A DNA stretch of 41,291 nucleotides, from positions 1 to 41,291 of the forward strand of contig QCMG01000013.1 in assembly GCA_003213955.1 (NCBI GenBank). Reading direction: 5' to 3'. The notes beneath the pieces were generated by a model. It had not been told where the DNA came from. It saw nothing but the letters and a program-made list of their open reading frames with translations, and searched no databases. The DNA is from Prochlorococcus sp. AG-418-M08. Lineage in GTDB: Bacteria; Cyanobacteriota; Cyanobacteriia; PCC-6307; Cyanobiaceae. The translations under genes and the position numbers were made by a program. Shown here one piece after another: positions 13,501 to 21,388 of this stretch (its first letter is position 1; every line of letters starts with the position of its first letter).

Positions 13501-14129
13501 TTTTTCTTTTTTGTTAGCTTGGTAATTACTTGTTTTACGATAGGGCGGACAAGTTGAAGTACAAGCGGTGCAGAAGCACCAACCAAAGCAAGGCTAAAAA
13601 CCCCAACAAACTGTGGAGCAGACGGAATGAATTGTTCTTTCCACTCAACTGCTTCATAGAGAGTTATACATTCACTTCCATCTTGCCCTCTTTCATGCCC
13701 AATAACACGTTCTAACTTTTTATCGTTACGAAAATCTCCAACTCTCTGGTCATTTTTACCAGGACAGGGAGGAAAAGGTGGTGGAGGGTCTGGTGGTAAA
13801 TCAGGAATTTTTGGCTGTTCTGTTTCTGGTAAAGGAGGTGGTTCATTTTCTATAGGAACTTCCTCAGTTATTATTAAATTTTCTGGAGAATAATCAAGCG
13901 GTATAAAACTAGGAAACGGAAAATCACAGGTAGTATACACACCATTAGGATCTTCTAATAACAAATTACGATTACCAGTATTTTTTATATCTCTGTGTTG
14001 ATAAGTGCAACCAGGAACATCAATCTCAGGTGGTTTTGCTACTTGAATATAATGTGGACTATATATTTCTGGAACGTCTGGAATATAAATCTCAGGAATA
14101 CTTATCTCAGGTATCTCAATCGAAGGCAT
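13497..14129 (-). CDS. Proline-rich membrane-anchored phage protein
   Basis: A 210-residue protein. The N-terminus is repetitive (PSIEIPEISIPEIYIPDVPE), the centre is Pro-rich (PPLPETEQ...PDLPPDPPPPFPP), followed by a segment with Cys (PGKNDQRVGDF, GSECITLYEAVEWKE), a hydrophobic helix (about 172-195, FVGVFSLALVGASAPLVLQL) and a basic tail ending in a Lys run. I recognise this architecture from cyanophages, where it lies after the tail fibre genes; its role is unknown. The C-terminal anchor with a long extended N-terminal arm suggests a membrane or virion-associated protein. Confidence 0.65.
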   Translation of the reverse strand: MPSIEIPEISIPEIYIPDVPEIYSPHYIQVAKPPEIDVPGCTYQHRDIKNTGNRNLLLEDPNGVYTTCDFPFPSFIPLDYSPENLIITEEVPIENEPPPLPETEQPKIPDLPPDPPPPFPPCPGKNDQRVGDFRNDKKLERVIGHERGQDGSECITLYEAVEWKEQFIPSAPQFVGVFSLALVGASAPLVLQLVRPIVKQVITKLTKKKK

Positions 14130-14283
14130 CTCTTCTTCTGTAAACCTCTACATAAGACTCACATTTAGGACAAGAAAAATTACTAACCATTGAATATTCT
14201 TGGTATAGAACAGGTTGAAAATCCTCTTCTATGTCAGCATCTCCGCCCCAAATCAATTCAGTTTTACAATGCCAACAGTTCAT
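14116..14283 (-). CDS. Zinc-ribbon microprotein
   Basis: A 55-residue minus-strand frame with CWHC at residues 3-6 (MNCWHCKTEL) and CPKC at about 38-41 (FSCPKCESYVEVYRRR): two C-x-x-C knuckles about 32 residues apart, typical of a zinc ribbon. Both ends overlap neighbours (ATGA at 14280-14283 and 14 bases at the other end), supporting translation. Zinc ribbons of this kind often bind nucleic acid or proteins; no specific function is known. Confidence 0.7.
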   Translation of the reverse strand: MNCWHCKTELIWGGDADIEEDFQPVLYQEYSMVSNFSCPKCESYVEVYRRRDAFD

Positions 14284-14498
14284 TTAATAATTGGCATGGA
14301 TGGACCAGTGACTTTAGGTAATCCTTTTTCTAAAACTTTAGGCATCATGCTCTGCACGTTTCCAAGTATCTCATTCATAACCTGAGACTTAAAATTTTCT
14401 GAAGTTACATACTTGTAACCTAAGTACGCTCCACCACTCATGGAAGCTACCATAAGAAAAGAAACAATACTTAGAATATTTGCAATTTTTTGAAACAT
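14280..14498 (-). CDS. Small membrane protein
   Basis: A 72-residue protein with one transmembrane segment near the N-terminus (about 6-26, ANILSIVSFLMVASMSGGAY), followed by a helical region and a Pro/Gly-rich C-terminus (GLPKVTGPSMPIIK). Its start codon shares CATG with the start of the rightward gene at 14497. Membrane topology would suit a lysis accessory or spanin-like role, but no motif supports either. Confidence 0.6.
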   Translation of the reverse strand: MFQKIANILSIVSFLMVASMSGGAYLGYKYVTSENFKSQVMNEILGNVQSMMPKVLEKGLPKVTGPSMPIIK

Positions 14499-14628
14499 GA
14501 TAAAAGAAGTTTTTGCAAAAGCATTAGTACCTGTAACTATTATAACCTTCGCAGGAATCTGTGCATTAGCACCTTTATATGTGACTATGAGCCTGGTAAC
14601 AAGGCAGATGCAGGATAAATCTAATTAA
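14497..14628 (+). CDS. Counter-oriented small membrane protein
   Basis: A 43-residue rightward gene within the leftward late block. It starts MIKEVFAKALVPVTIITFAG and has one hydrophobic stretch (about 9-31) with a positive and polar C-terminus. Its start codon overlaps the start of the leftward gene at 14498 through CATG, and its stop overlaps the leftward stop at 14625 through TTAA, so it occupies the gap exactly. The reverse strand of this interval has no comparable frame. Similar short membrane proteins occur in cyanophages. Role unknown. Confidence 0.6.
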   Translation: MIKEVFAKALVPVTIITFAGICALAPLYVTMSLVTRQMQDKSN

Positions 14629-14849
14629 CTTTTTGCTTTTTTAGCATCAGAAGGTTTGATCTCTTCTTTTTGATTTTCTGTTGATAATAATTGTGCCTGT
14701 GCATCTTTCACACCAATTATTGCACCTTGATACCTGTCCTCATTTTTACAGGCAATATCATAAGCATTTTTTGCTTCTTCTTTTTGTTTTTGTATCATTA
14801 CGAGTTGTTCCTCGTATTTTTTAATAAGTGCGTCTAGTGGATTTGTCAT
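14625..14849 (-). CDS. Coiled-coil protein, 74 residues
   Basis: Starts MTNPLDALIKKYEEQLVMIQ; continuous heptad-like helix through residue about 60, with a Lys/Ser-rich tail. Similar short coiled-coil proteins are seen after tail fibre genes in cyanophages, possibly fibre-associated or accessory. It overlaps the fibre gene upstream by ATGA and ends at the TTAA shared with the counter-oriented gene. Confidence 0.6.
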   Translation of the reverse strand: MTNPLDALIKKYEEQLVMIQKQKEEAKNAYDIACKNEDRYQGAIIGVKDAQAQLLSTENQKEEIKPSDAKKAKS

Positions 14850-15418
14850 GCTCCTACCTCTATCAAAAATATATAGCTAGTATTTCCAACACTATTATTC
14901 TTATTATAAAAAGCATATGTTGCATTACTCATTTTTGCATATTGACATTTATATGTATAAGTTGTTGATGCAGAAGTACCAGTATCATAAAAGTTCATAG
15001 TAGGTAGTAAAAATTTAGTATGTCTATGTCCACTTACATTACCTTCAAAAGCACCAAAAAAAGCTTCTCTTAATTGCGTTGAATCTCTTAGTAAATTAAA
15101 TTTTCCATAAGAGTTTTGTCCATTATCCGCTTCTGCTCCTAGAGCAAGATTTGTTATAACGAAAACCCCTGCATGAGAACTAGATGTTGTAATATTAGCT
15201 GTTAAACCTGTATCGGCATAAGTTCCTGATGTACTTTGAGCCTGAGTGTTATTGCTACCTTGAACAATTTGAAGAATTTTTCCACCACCAAAACCAGTTG
15301 CTGTTCCAGAGCAAGTTACATTTGCAGGGAATGTAGCGTTACCAGAATTATCAAGAGTAATGGCATCAGAAGAAGCTCCTGTATGCCTAATACTGTTTAC
15401 AATTAATCTACTGGTCAT
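14846..15418 (-). CDS. Short tail fibre, N-module A (copy 1)
   Basis: A 190-residue fibre-type protein. N-terminal module (about 1-45): TSRLIVNSIRHTGASSDAIT, a segment with SGNATFPANVTCSGTATGFG, nearly the same as that of the gene at 16903. After the GGGKILQIVQ hinge comes a beta-rich receptor-type domain containing YADTGLTANITTSS and a conserved ending YIFLIEVGA. The family resemblance to the neighbouring fibres suggests trimeric fibres attached by a shared N-terminus with exchangeable tips. Confidence 0.75.
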   Translation of the reverse strand: MTSRLIVNSIRHTGASSDAITLDNSGNATFPANVTCSGTATGFGGGKILQIVQGSNNTQAQSTSGTYADTGLTANITTSSSHAGVFVITNLALGAEADNGQNSYGKFNLLRDSTQLREAFFGAFEGNVSGHRHTKFLLPTMNFYDTGTSASTTYTYKCQYAKMSNATYAFYNKNNSVGNTSYIFLIEVGA

Positions 15419-16035
15419 GCTCCTATCTCCAAAAGTGTCATATAAGAAGCTGTACCATCATTACTTACACCAGTTAATGCACTATTGTTACCATAAGCTG
15501 CACCTATCATGGTTTTGTATGTGGTCGCAGAAGTTGTGCTTGGACTATCCAAGTATGTTGTATTAAACTCTCCTTGTATTTCTACATAAGTTGCTCCTGT
15601 AATATTTAAATGAATCTTATAAGGGTCAGACCCATTGATGTCATTTGTAAGTTTAGTAGAGCCTCTATACAAGGTAATTGACCCTCCTAAAGATGAACTT
15701 GATCTTCTTACTATATAATGTTGAGTAACAAAAACTAAAACTTTACTGCCTGTGGCTGAAGGTGTAATTGTTGCTGATAATCCAGAATCAGCAAAAGTAG
15801 TTCCATAAACAAATGTTGCTGAAGTACTGGATGCAGTAACAGCTTGAAGAACTTTACCGCCAGCTACACTTGCAAACGATAAATTTCCTGATCCATCACT
15901 AACAAGAGCTTGGTTGGCACTCCCATCGCTTTGAGGGAGCTTAAACTCAACTTCACTAGCTGATGGTGCAGAAGTTGGAACTGCTATTGAAACAGAATTA
16001 CCACCAGAATGTACTAATTTAATCTTTCCTGTCAT
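15415..16035 (-). CDS. Short tail fibre, N-module B (copy 1)
   Basis: A 206-residue protein. N-module (about 1-55): KIKLVHSGGNSVSIAVPTSA, FKLPQSDGSANQALVSDGSG. The same module begins the gene at 17496. The C-terminal domain is of the same class as in genes 14846 and 16032 (TFADSGLSATITPSATGSKV; YLDSPSTTSATTYK; ending LLEIGA). Likely virion surface fibre or tip protein. Overlaps both neighbours by ATGA. Confidence 0.75.
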   Translation of the reverse strand: MTGKIKLVHSGGNSVSIAVPTSAPSASEVEFKLPQSDGSANQALVSDGSGNLSFASVAGGKVLQAVTASSTSATFVYGTTFADSGLSATITPSATGSKVLVFVTQHYIVRRSSSSLGGSITLYRGSTKLTNDINGSDPYKIHLNITGATYVEIQGEFNTTYLDSPSTTSATTYKTMIGAAYGNNSALTGVSNDGTASYMTLLEIGA

Positions 16036-16607
16036 GCAGCTATCTCCATTAAAGTAAAAGTTGACGTAGATAAATAATCAGATGTCCTTGTTGAATAACT
16101 ACAATTGACGTAAGGATGAGATGCACCATTACTTTTTACTTGTAATTTATAAGTAGTAGCACTTGTGGTACTAGGAGAATCAAGATACATAAAAGAGCTA
16201 TGTTCACTACTGTCTCCTCCACTACCATTGTTATATATACGCATTGCACTATCTGAACTTGTTGGATTTCCTATTGCAGTTGAACCTCTTAATATCTGTG
16301 CATAAAGAGCATAATTATTTTTATTAAATACAAAATCCACCATAACTAAAACTTTGCTAGTAGTAGCTGAAGGTGTAATTGTTGCCGATAAACCAGTTAT
16401 GTCAGTATAACTTGTTCCAGTCACTTCTTGACCATCAGTTTTAGTTGATTGAATAACTTGAAGAATTTTACCACCAACACCACTTGCTAGTTTTGTGGCA
16501 GTAACAGCATTTGAGGCAAGCGTGTCCGCATCTACTGTTCCATCAGGTAAGCCGCCAACTGCAAGTCCTGTAATTACTCCTGTTTGTCCGTTGATTGATA
16601 CTGGCAT
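16032..16607 (-). CDS. Short tail fibre, N-module C (copy 1)
   Basis: A 191-residue protein. N-module (about 1-45): SINGQTGVITGLAVGGLPDG followed by DADTLASNAVTATKLASG, also found at 18541. The C-terminal domain matches 15415 and 14846 in class (ITGLSATITPSATTSKVLVM; MYLDSPSTTSATTYKLQV; ending TLMEIAA). The VTATKLA element is typical of trimeric fibre stalks in T4-like and cyanophage fibres. Confidence 0.75.
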   Translation of the reverse strand: MPVSINGQTGVITGLAVGGLPDGTVDADTLASNAVTATKLASGVGGKILQVIQSTKTDGQEVTGTSYTDITGLSATITPSATTSKVLVMVDFVFNKNNYALYAQILRGSTAIGNPTSSDSAMRIYNNGSGGDSSEHSSFMYLDSPSTTSATTYKLQVKSNGASHPYVNCSYSTRTSDYLSTSTFTLMEIAA

Positions 16608-16903
16608 TAGACTATAGTAAACACCGATCCAGAGGGTATAGTTAAAGTATAGGTCGCCATTGAGAATGGTCCAGCAGCTAAACCATTTTTATTATTACCG
16701 ATTGTAATATTCCCTGTTGCTGCTACAGGATTTTGAAATATACCATCAGTTTCTCCTCCAGCCGATATTGCATTTGTAGAGGCAGCAGTTATTCTTCCCT
16801 GGGCATCAACTGTAATAGCTGGTATTGCGGTAGCCGAACCATAACTCCCTGCACTAACAGAGGTATCAGCAAGTCCAGCAGCTTGAGCTTTAGTTAATCC
16901 CAT
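16607..16903 (-). CDS. Short fibre protein, N-module D, without a large tip domain
   Basis: A 98-residue protein. ATG 16903 is chosen over an upstream start at 16972 because it begins exactly at the preceding gene's stop (TAATG), and MGLTKAQAAGLADTSVSAGS is the usual start of such fibre modules. The body has the AIPAITVDAQGRITAASTNA repeat of T4-like fibres, then a short strand-rich tip ending TIPSGSVFTIV, similar to the C-terminus of the long fibre at 19158 (TIPSGSRYVIV). It lies between the two C-B-A sets. Confidence 0.7.
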   Translation of the reverse strand: MGLTKAQAAGLADTSVSAGSYGSATAIPAITVDAQGRITAASTNAISAGGETDGIFQNPVAATGNITIGNNKNGLAAGPFSMATYTLTIPSGSVFTIV

Positions 16904-17496
16904 TATCCTGAGTACTCCGTAAGTGTTAAGGTAGCGATTGTTGTATAGCTTGAATCTCGATGAACATAACACGCATTATTACCTGAGTAAATATATCTTC
17001 TACGAAATTCAACTGAATACGTTATTGCTGCTGTGCTGTTATAAGTTGTGTCCCACACATCAAATGTAACTGGATATTTCGCAATACCACTCCAATCTGA
17101 ATATTCCATAAGACCTAAAACAGTAGCTGTACCACCGATAGTTCTAGTAATTTGTAGTTGTGCTTCTATTCCTTTTCCTCCACTCGCACCATTGGTACTC
17201 AAAGAATCCATCCATACAACAAGATTTGCTGACGCTTTAATTTTGTTACTTGCTGAAGTCGGAGTAATAGCTTTAGTTAATCCTGTCGCTGCAAAAGTTG
17301 TACTTGTACTAGCTACTTGGGTTGGAGGAGATAATTGATGTACTTGAGTTTGAACAGCAACTCCACCACCAAATCCAGAAGCAGTACCAGAGCAAGTTAC
17401 GTTAGCAGGGAAAGTTGCATTTCCTGATCCATCTAAAGTAATCGCATCTGCTGAAGCAGAAGTGGATCGTATAGAGTTGGTTATAAGTCTGCTCAT
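16903..17496 (-). CDS. Short tail fibre, N-module A (copy 2)
   Basis: A 197-residue protein. N-module RLITNSIRSTSASADAITLD, close to that of 14846, including NATFPANVTCSG. The tip domain is a divergent member of the same class (TFAATGLTKAITPTSASNKI; ending TLTLTEYSG). This pairing of the same N-module with a different tip is evidence of module exchange or divergence after duplication. Confidence 0.75.
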   Translation of the reverse strand: MSRLITNSIRSTSASADAITLDGSGNATFPANVTCSGTASGFGGGVAVQTQVHQLSPPTQVASTSTTFAATGLTKAITPTSASNKIKASANLVVWMDSLSTNGASGGKGIEAQLQITRTIGGTATVLGLMEYSDWSGIAKYPVTFDVWDTTYNSTAAITYSVEFRRRYIYSGNNACYVHRDSSYTTIATLTLTEYSG

Positions 17497-18137
17497 TATG
17501 TGTCTCCTAATCTCATAAAAATAAATTGTGTTAAATAACCATCACCATATAAATAACTACTACCAGAAACTCCCGAAACAGTAAATTTTACTTTTACGTT
17601 ACTTGTATCTGTTACATCTATAAATGAAAAACTGGTTGCTTGGTTTGATTGTATTGTACCAGAACCAGAACCAGTGGCACCATTAGCAGCCCTCCCATGC
17701 TTAGTATAAGAACTATTATTAATAGTTACCATTGTATCGACAAAAACTGAATCAGCATTATGTATCTCAGCGTGAGCCTTACAAATTACTAACCATTTTC
17801 CTGTGTTTGGAAAAGAAAAAATACCGCTAGACTCGGTCATACCAGTACCAATTTGTGAAGCACCACCAGTAATATTATATCTTTCTAACTTGGCTGATTC
17901 TATGTCACCATTACCTTTAGTACTGAGCATATTCCAGATGTCAAATTCTGTAATTCCCGGAACTACAGTTGCGATAGTTGCAAAAGCTAAATTACCAGAT
18001 CCATCAGTTTTCATGTACTGACCAGCAGATCCATCAGATTGAGGAAGTTTAAAAGTTGTATCAGATGAAGGGTTGTTAGTTGGAGCAGATAATATAACTC
18101 CATTTCCACCACTATGTAATAACTTTATCTGACTCAT
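17496..18137 (-). CDS. Short tail fibre, N-module B (copy 2), C1q/TNF-like tip
   Basis: A 213-residue protein. N-module QIKLLHSGGNGVILSAPTNN and FKLPQSDGSAGQYMKTDGSG as in 15415. The tip is different: the segment SSGIFSFPNTGKWLVICKAH and the ending LYGDGYLTQFIFMRLGDT fit a C1q/TNF-like jelly-roll, in which an F-x-x-G-x-W/Y strand pattern is characteristic. Such domains form trimers and are common phage receptor-binding tips. Confidence 0.75.
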   Translation of the reverse strand: MSQIKLLHSGGNGVILSAPTNNPSSDTTFKLPQSDGSAGQYMKTDGSGNLAFATIATVVPGITEFDIWNMLSTKGNGDIESAKLERYNITGGASQIGTGMTESSGIFSFPNTGKWLVICKAHAEIHNADSVFVDTMVTINNSSYTKHGRAANGATGSGSGTIQSNQATSFSFIDVTDTSNVKVKFTVSGVSGSSYLYGDGYLTQFIFMRLGDT

Positions 18138-18139
18138 AT

Positions 18140-18499
18140 TTAACTAGGTTCTGTTGGGAAAGTAACAGATGACATACTTAATGTACCATCTGAATTTAAA
18201 GTTGGCGATGCACTAGCTGGTAAATCTCTTAATGCCTGACGATATGTTTTCCAATCATCTGCAAGTGTTAAATCAGAACTAGCTCTCCAATCGGTAGCAG
18301 CTAATTTTCTATTTCTTTCATCTCTTAAAAGTTTCATGGGTTCTGCATTATTTAACCTTGTAACTTCTGCATCTATCGCAGATTCAGTTGGTTTGGTAGA
18401 ACTGTCAACCCAATTTAAGCCAGAATAGTCTGTACCTGTCCAAGTCCATTCTGCACCTGGTTTTAAACTAATTAAAGCATCAATGTTCTTGTAAATCAT
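18140..18499 (-). CDS. Tail fibre/tail assembly chaperone-like protein
   Basis: A 119-residue protein. The C-terminal half carries LLRDERNRKLAATDWRASSD, then DDWKTYRQALRDLPA, the hallmark of the phage tail assembly chaperone domain I know as PF16778 (R-x-E-R-N...L..TDW...W..YRQALRDLP). The N-terminal part (AEWTWTGTDYSGLNW) is the usual preceding segment. Such genes usually sit beside fibre genes and help fibre assembly or attachment. Here it interrupts the fibre array between the copy-2 C and B genes. Confidence 0.8.
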   Translation of the reverse strand: MIYKNIDALISLKPGAEWTWTGTDYSGLNWVDSSTKPTESAIDAEVTRLNNAEPMKLLRDERNRKLAATDWRASSDLTLADDWKTYRQALRDLPASASPTLNSDGTLSMSSVTFPTEPS

Positions 18500-18540
18500 A
18501 ATTTTAAAACAGCTATACCATTATTATATATGTCATTAAT

Positions 18541-19146
18541 TTATGTGTCTCCCAACTTCATAAATAATATGCTTGTATAGTTTGAATCAGCATCATAAGA
18601 AAGGTAACTGCTAGTAGAATTACTTTCAGCATTAGTTCTAAGTTTTAATCTAAATGTACTTACATCAGTTACGTCTAGTATAACTGCACCCATACAACCA
18701 GATAAATGACCAGTACTACTGATTCTGCTTCCAACAGAAGAACTATTAGTACAACAATGATTCCAATTACTACCTGAGTCTGTACTTTGTTCTAGAAAAA
18801 ATTGATTATACCTTTCATCAACATTGTGTACGTTATACAAAATTACGTCAACTCGCCAATATCCTGTAGAAGAAAATGTAAAAATTCCAGAAGATTCACT
18901 GACATTTCCATTAAGACTTGCTCTTGAATTATTAGAAGGTCTATACCACCCAGTTACAGGGTTAGCATCGCCTCCATTAGATGAATTTAAAGCATATTGG
19001 TCCGCAACAGTTAAACCACCAAGACCAGAGGATTTAGCACTTGTAACCGCATTATTAGCCAACATATCAGTATCTACAATTCCATCAGGCAACCCTCCAG
19101 TAGTTATTCCTGATATAGTTCCATTTCCATTAATTACAATTGGCAT
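18541..19146 (-). CDS. Short tail fibre, N-module C (copy 2), C1q/TNF-like tip
   Basis: A 201-residue protein. N-module PIVINGNGTISGITTGGLPD and DTDMLANNAVTSAK, as in 16032. The tip is of the jelly-roll class of 17496 (SSGIFTFSSTGYWRVDVILY; ending TSILFMKLGDT), with four Cys. The shared ending FMxLGDT in 18541 and 17496 suggests one tip lineage joined to two different stalk modules. Confidence 0.75.
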   Translation of the reverse strand: MPIVINGNGTISGITTGGLPDGIVDTDMLANNAVTSAKSSGLGGLTVADQYALNSSNGGDANPVTGWYRPSNNSRASLNGNVSESSGIFTFSSTGYWRVDVILYNVHNVDERYNQFFLEQSTDSGSNWNHCCTNSSSVGSRISSTGHLSGCMGAVILDVTDVSTFRLKLRTNAESNSTSSYLSYDADSNYTSILFMKLGDT

Positions 19147-19157
19147 AATTTTACCTC

Positions 19158-21386
19158 CTAGACAATAACATAGCGTGAACCTGAGGGAATGGTAACTGTT
19201 ACCCCACTTGCTATTGTTATATCCCCTGCACTAACTCCTGACTTGTTTGTAGTCATAGTGTAATTATTTGAAATTGTTAGCGAGTTTTCTGTGATACAAC
19301 CATCAGCAACTTGTGATGAAACTCCTGTAAGACCAGATCCATCTCCTGCATAAGCTGTTGCTGTTAATGTGCCTGTAACAGTAGCTCCAGTATTTGAGGT
19401 TTCGAATTTTTTAGAGTTATTAAAAAATAACTCTACTGCTCCGTCATTATTAAAAATAGCAAAATTCTCATCACCAGCTTCCGATCTTATAGTGACATCG
19501 TTACCATCAAGGTATAAGCCACCTGTTGTATTTGCAATTCTAAAAAACCCAGTATTATTGAGTAAAAATGAGTTAGAACCACTATGATAAATCTCTAAAT
19601 CATTCCCTGCTCCAAATCTAATTTTTTGGTTATCAACAAGGTCAACATTCGTAGCCAGATCCGTTCCAACAATAGTTCCATCAACTATCTTTGCACTTGT
19701 TACTGTATTATCGCCTGGTGTACCAATCGCAATCGTAGCTCCCATATTAATAATGAAATATGTAGCACCACTAGGAGGAGCAGAATCAAAGATAATATCT
19801 GTACCGCTAACAACATAGCCCTCTGTCATGTCTCCTTGACCAGTTCCGTCATTTGGTTGTTGCATTACACCATTTATTGACACTCTTAATATTTCTGCAT
19901 TTGTTGGGGTTACTGCTGTGCTTGTTCCTTTAGTAACTAACTTAAATCTGTAAGCAGATCCGTTAAATGTTGCAGAACCACCCCCCGTTCCAGAAGATGA
20001 TGCAATATCTAATAAATCTGCTGTTCCTGTAGCTGCTGCACCACCAATCTCACCCCAAGCACTTCCGTCATATCCTTCAAATTCCGTTGTTTGACTATTG
20101 AATCTAAACATACCAGCAGAGGGAGAGCCTGGTCTTTGAGCAGTTGTACCAGAAGCAACATCAATAGCTCCTGTTCCTGTCATCAAAATATTGTCACTAA
20201 CAGTAAACGTGCCAGTAACGTCCATATTTCCAGTAACACTTAAACTGGATAGCAAAGTTCCTGTAGCTGTTGCAGAGTTTGTTGCTATTCCATTTCCCAT
20301 CAGGGAATGACTTGAGCATTGATAATGAATTACTATTGGTGTCGTATCGCCTACAACGATCTGTGTATATGCACCACTAGAACCAGCAGTTCCGTTTGTT
20401 GTTACGTTACTTGTATAAGCTGTAGTCTTATTAGACTCAAGATAAAAACGCAAAGGATGACCACTATTAGTATTATCTGATTGGTCAAACTTATAGGTAC
20501 GACCTGGTGTAAGAGTTAAAAATGGTGCTTCTTTACCATCAATTACATAGCCATTACTAGATCCACTTCCGTTATATCTATGTGCTGCTGTTTTAGTTGC
20601 TACTGTAACTGTAAAAGTTTTTACCGATCCAGTATAGGTAGCCTGAGTAGAAGCAAATCCTCTTATATTGCCATCATTACTGAGAGTTAATGTTCCTGTA
20701 AAACTAGGATCTGCATTTTGACCAGGTGCTACCCAACTAAGAACTCCAGAGCCATCACTAGATAAGACATATCCACTAACTCCTGTATCAGCAGAAGGTA
20801 AAGTCCAAACTACATTTGATGAAACTGTAGCTGGAGATTTAAAACCTACATAATGTGATGAATCAGAATCTAAATATCTAAATTCTTTTTGACCAGAAAC
20901 AGAAATATGCTCACTACTCGTCCATGAATCTGTGGCATTTACCCAGTTAAATGTCTTATCTGTAGCACCCTTAAGAGTTAATCCACCTCCATCAGCAGTT
21001 GTATCAGATGGTGTTGTAACTTTACCAAGAGTAATATTTTTATCTTCAACATCAAGATTGGTGGTGTTGATTGTAGTTGTCGTTCCGCCAACTGTTAAAT
21101 CTCCAACGATATTTACAAGACCAGCAGAATTGATTGTCATTCTGCCACTTCCACCTGTACTGAAGGTTAAGGTATCTGATCCTCCACTTATTCCTGTATT
21201 TGGATCGGAATTAAAACTAAATGATGGCAAGGAAGCAGATCCATCAGGTGCTTTACTTAATAAATTTGCGTATGTAATTTTATTGTTTGAACCTGTACCA
21301 CCACCACTAACATCAACGATAGGCAATATATCGGTGCTTGCTGGTGCGGTTAACGCTGTTAATTCTGATATTTTTTTATTTGTCAT
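19158..21386 (-). CDS. Long tail fibre protein
   Basis: A 742-residue structural protein. It begins TNKKISELTALTAPASTDIL, typical of fibre shaft proteins in cyanophages, then DPNTGISGGSDTLTFSTGGS and a repeated GDLTVGGTTTTINTTNLDVE block resembling T4-like shaft modules. Central parts hold a TGTADLLDIASSSGTGGGSA region and later NDLEIYHSGSNSFLLNNTGF, KKFETSNTGATVTGTLTATA. It ends with TIPSGSRYVIV. Alternating beta-strand and Gly/Ser/Thr composition fits a trimeric fibre. It lies immediately downstream of the collar gene. Confidence 0.8.
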   Translation of the reverse strand: MTNKKISELTALTAPASTDILPIVDVSGGGTGSNNKITYANLLSKAPDGSASLPSFSFNSDPNTGISGGSDTLTFSTGGSGRMTINSAGLVNIVGDLTVGGTTTTINTTNLDVEDKNITLGKVTTPSDTTADGGGLTLKGATDKTFNWVNATDSWTSSEHISVSGQKEFRYLDSDSSHYVGFKSPATVSSNVVWTLPSADTGVSGYVLSSDGSGVLSWVAPGQNADPSFTGTLTLSNDGNIRGFASTQATYTGSVKTFTVTVATKTAAHRYNGSGSSNGYVIDGKEAPFLTLTPGRTYKFDQSDNTNSGHPLRFYLESNKTTAYTSNVTTNGTAGSSGAYTQIVVGDTTPIVIHYQCSSHSLMGNGIATNSATATGTLLSSLSVTGNMDVTGTFTVSDNILMTGTGAIDVASGTTAQRPGSPSAGMFRFNSQTTEFEGYDGSAWGEIGGAAATGTADLLDIASSSGTGGGSATFNGSAYRFKLVTKGTSTAVTPTNAEILRVSINGVMQQPNDGTGQGDMTEGYVVSGTDIIFDSAPPSGATYFIINMGATIAIGTPGDNTVTSAKIVDGTIVGTDLATNVDLVDNQKIRFGAGNDLEIYHSGSNSFLLNNTGFFRIANTTGGLYLDGNDVTIRSEAGDENFAIFNNDGAVELFFNNSKKFETSNTGATVTGTLTATAYAGDGSGLTGVSSQVADGCITENSLTISNNYTMTTNKSGVSAGDITIASGVTVTIPSGSRYVIV

Positions 21387-21388
21387 AA

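Noticed and set aside
16904-16972. Extended start of the fibre gene at 16607
   Set aside because: The extra 23 residues overlap the previous gene and do not look like a fibre start; ATG 16903 follows a TAATG overlap.
14846-19146. Diversity-generating retroelement acting on the fibre array
   Set aside because: No reverse transcriptase gene and no template/variable repeat pair seen; paralogy and module exchange explain the similarity.
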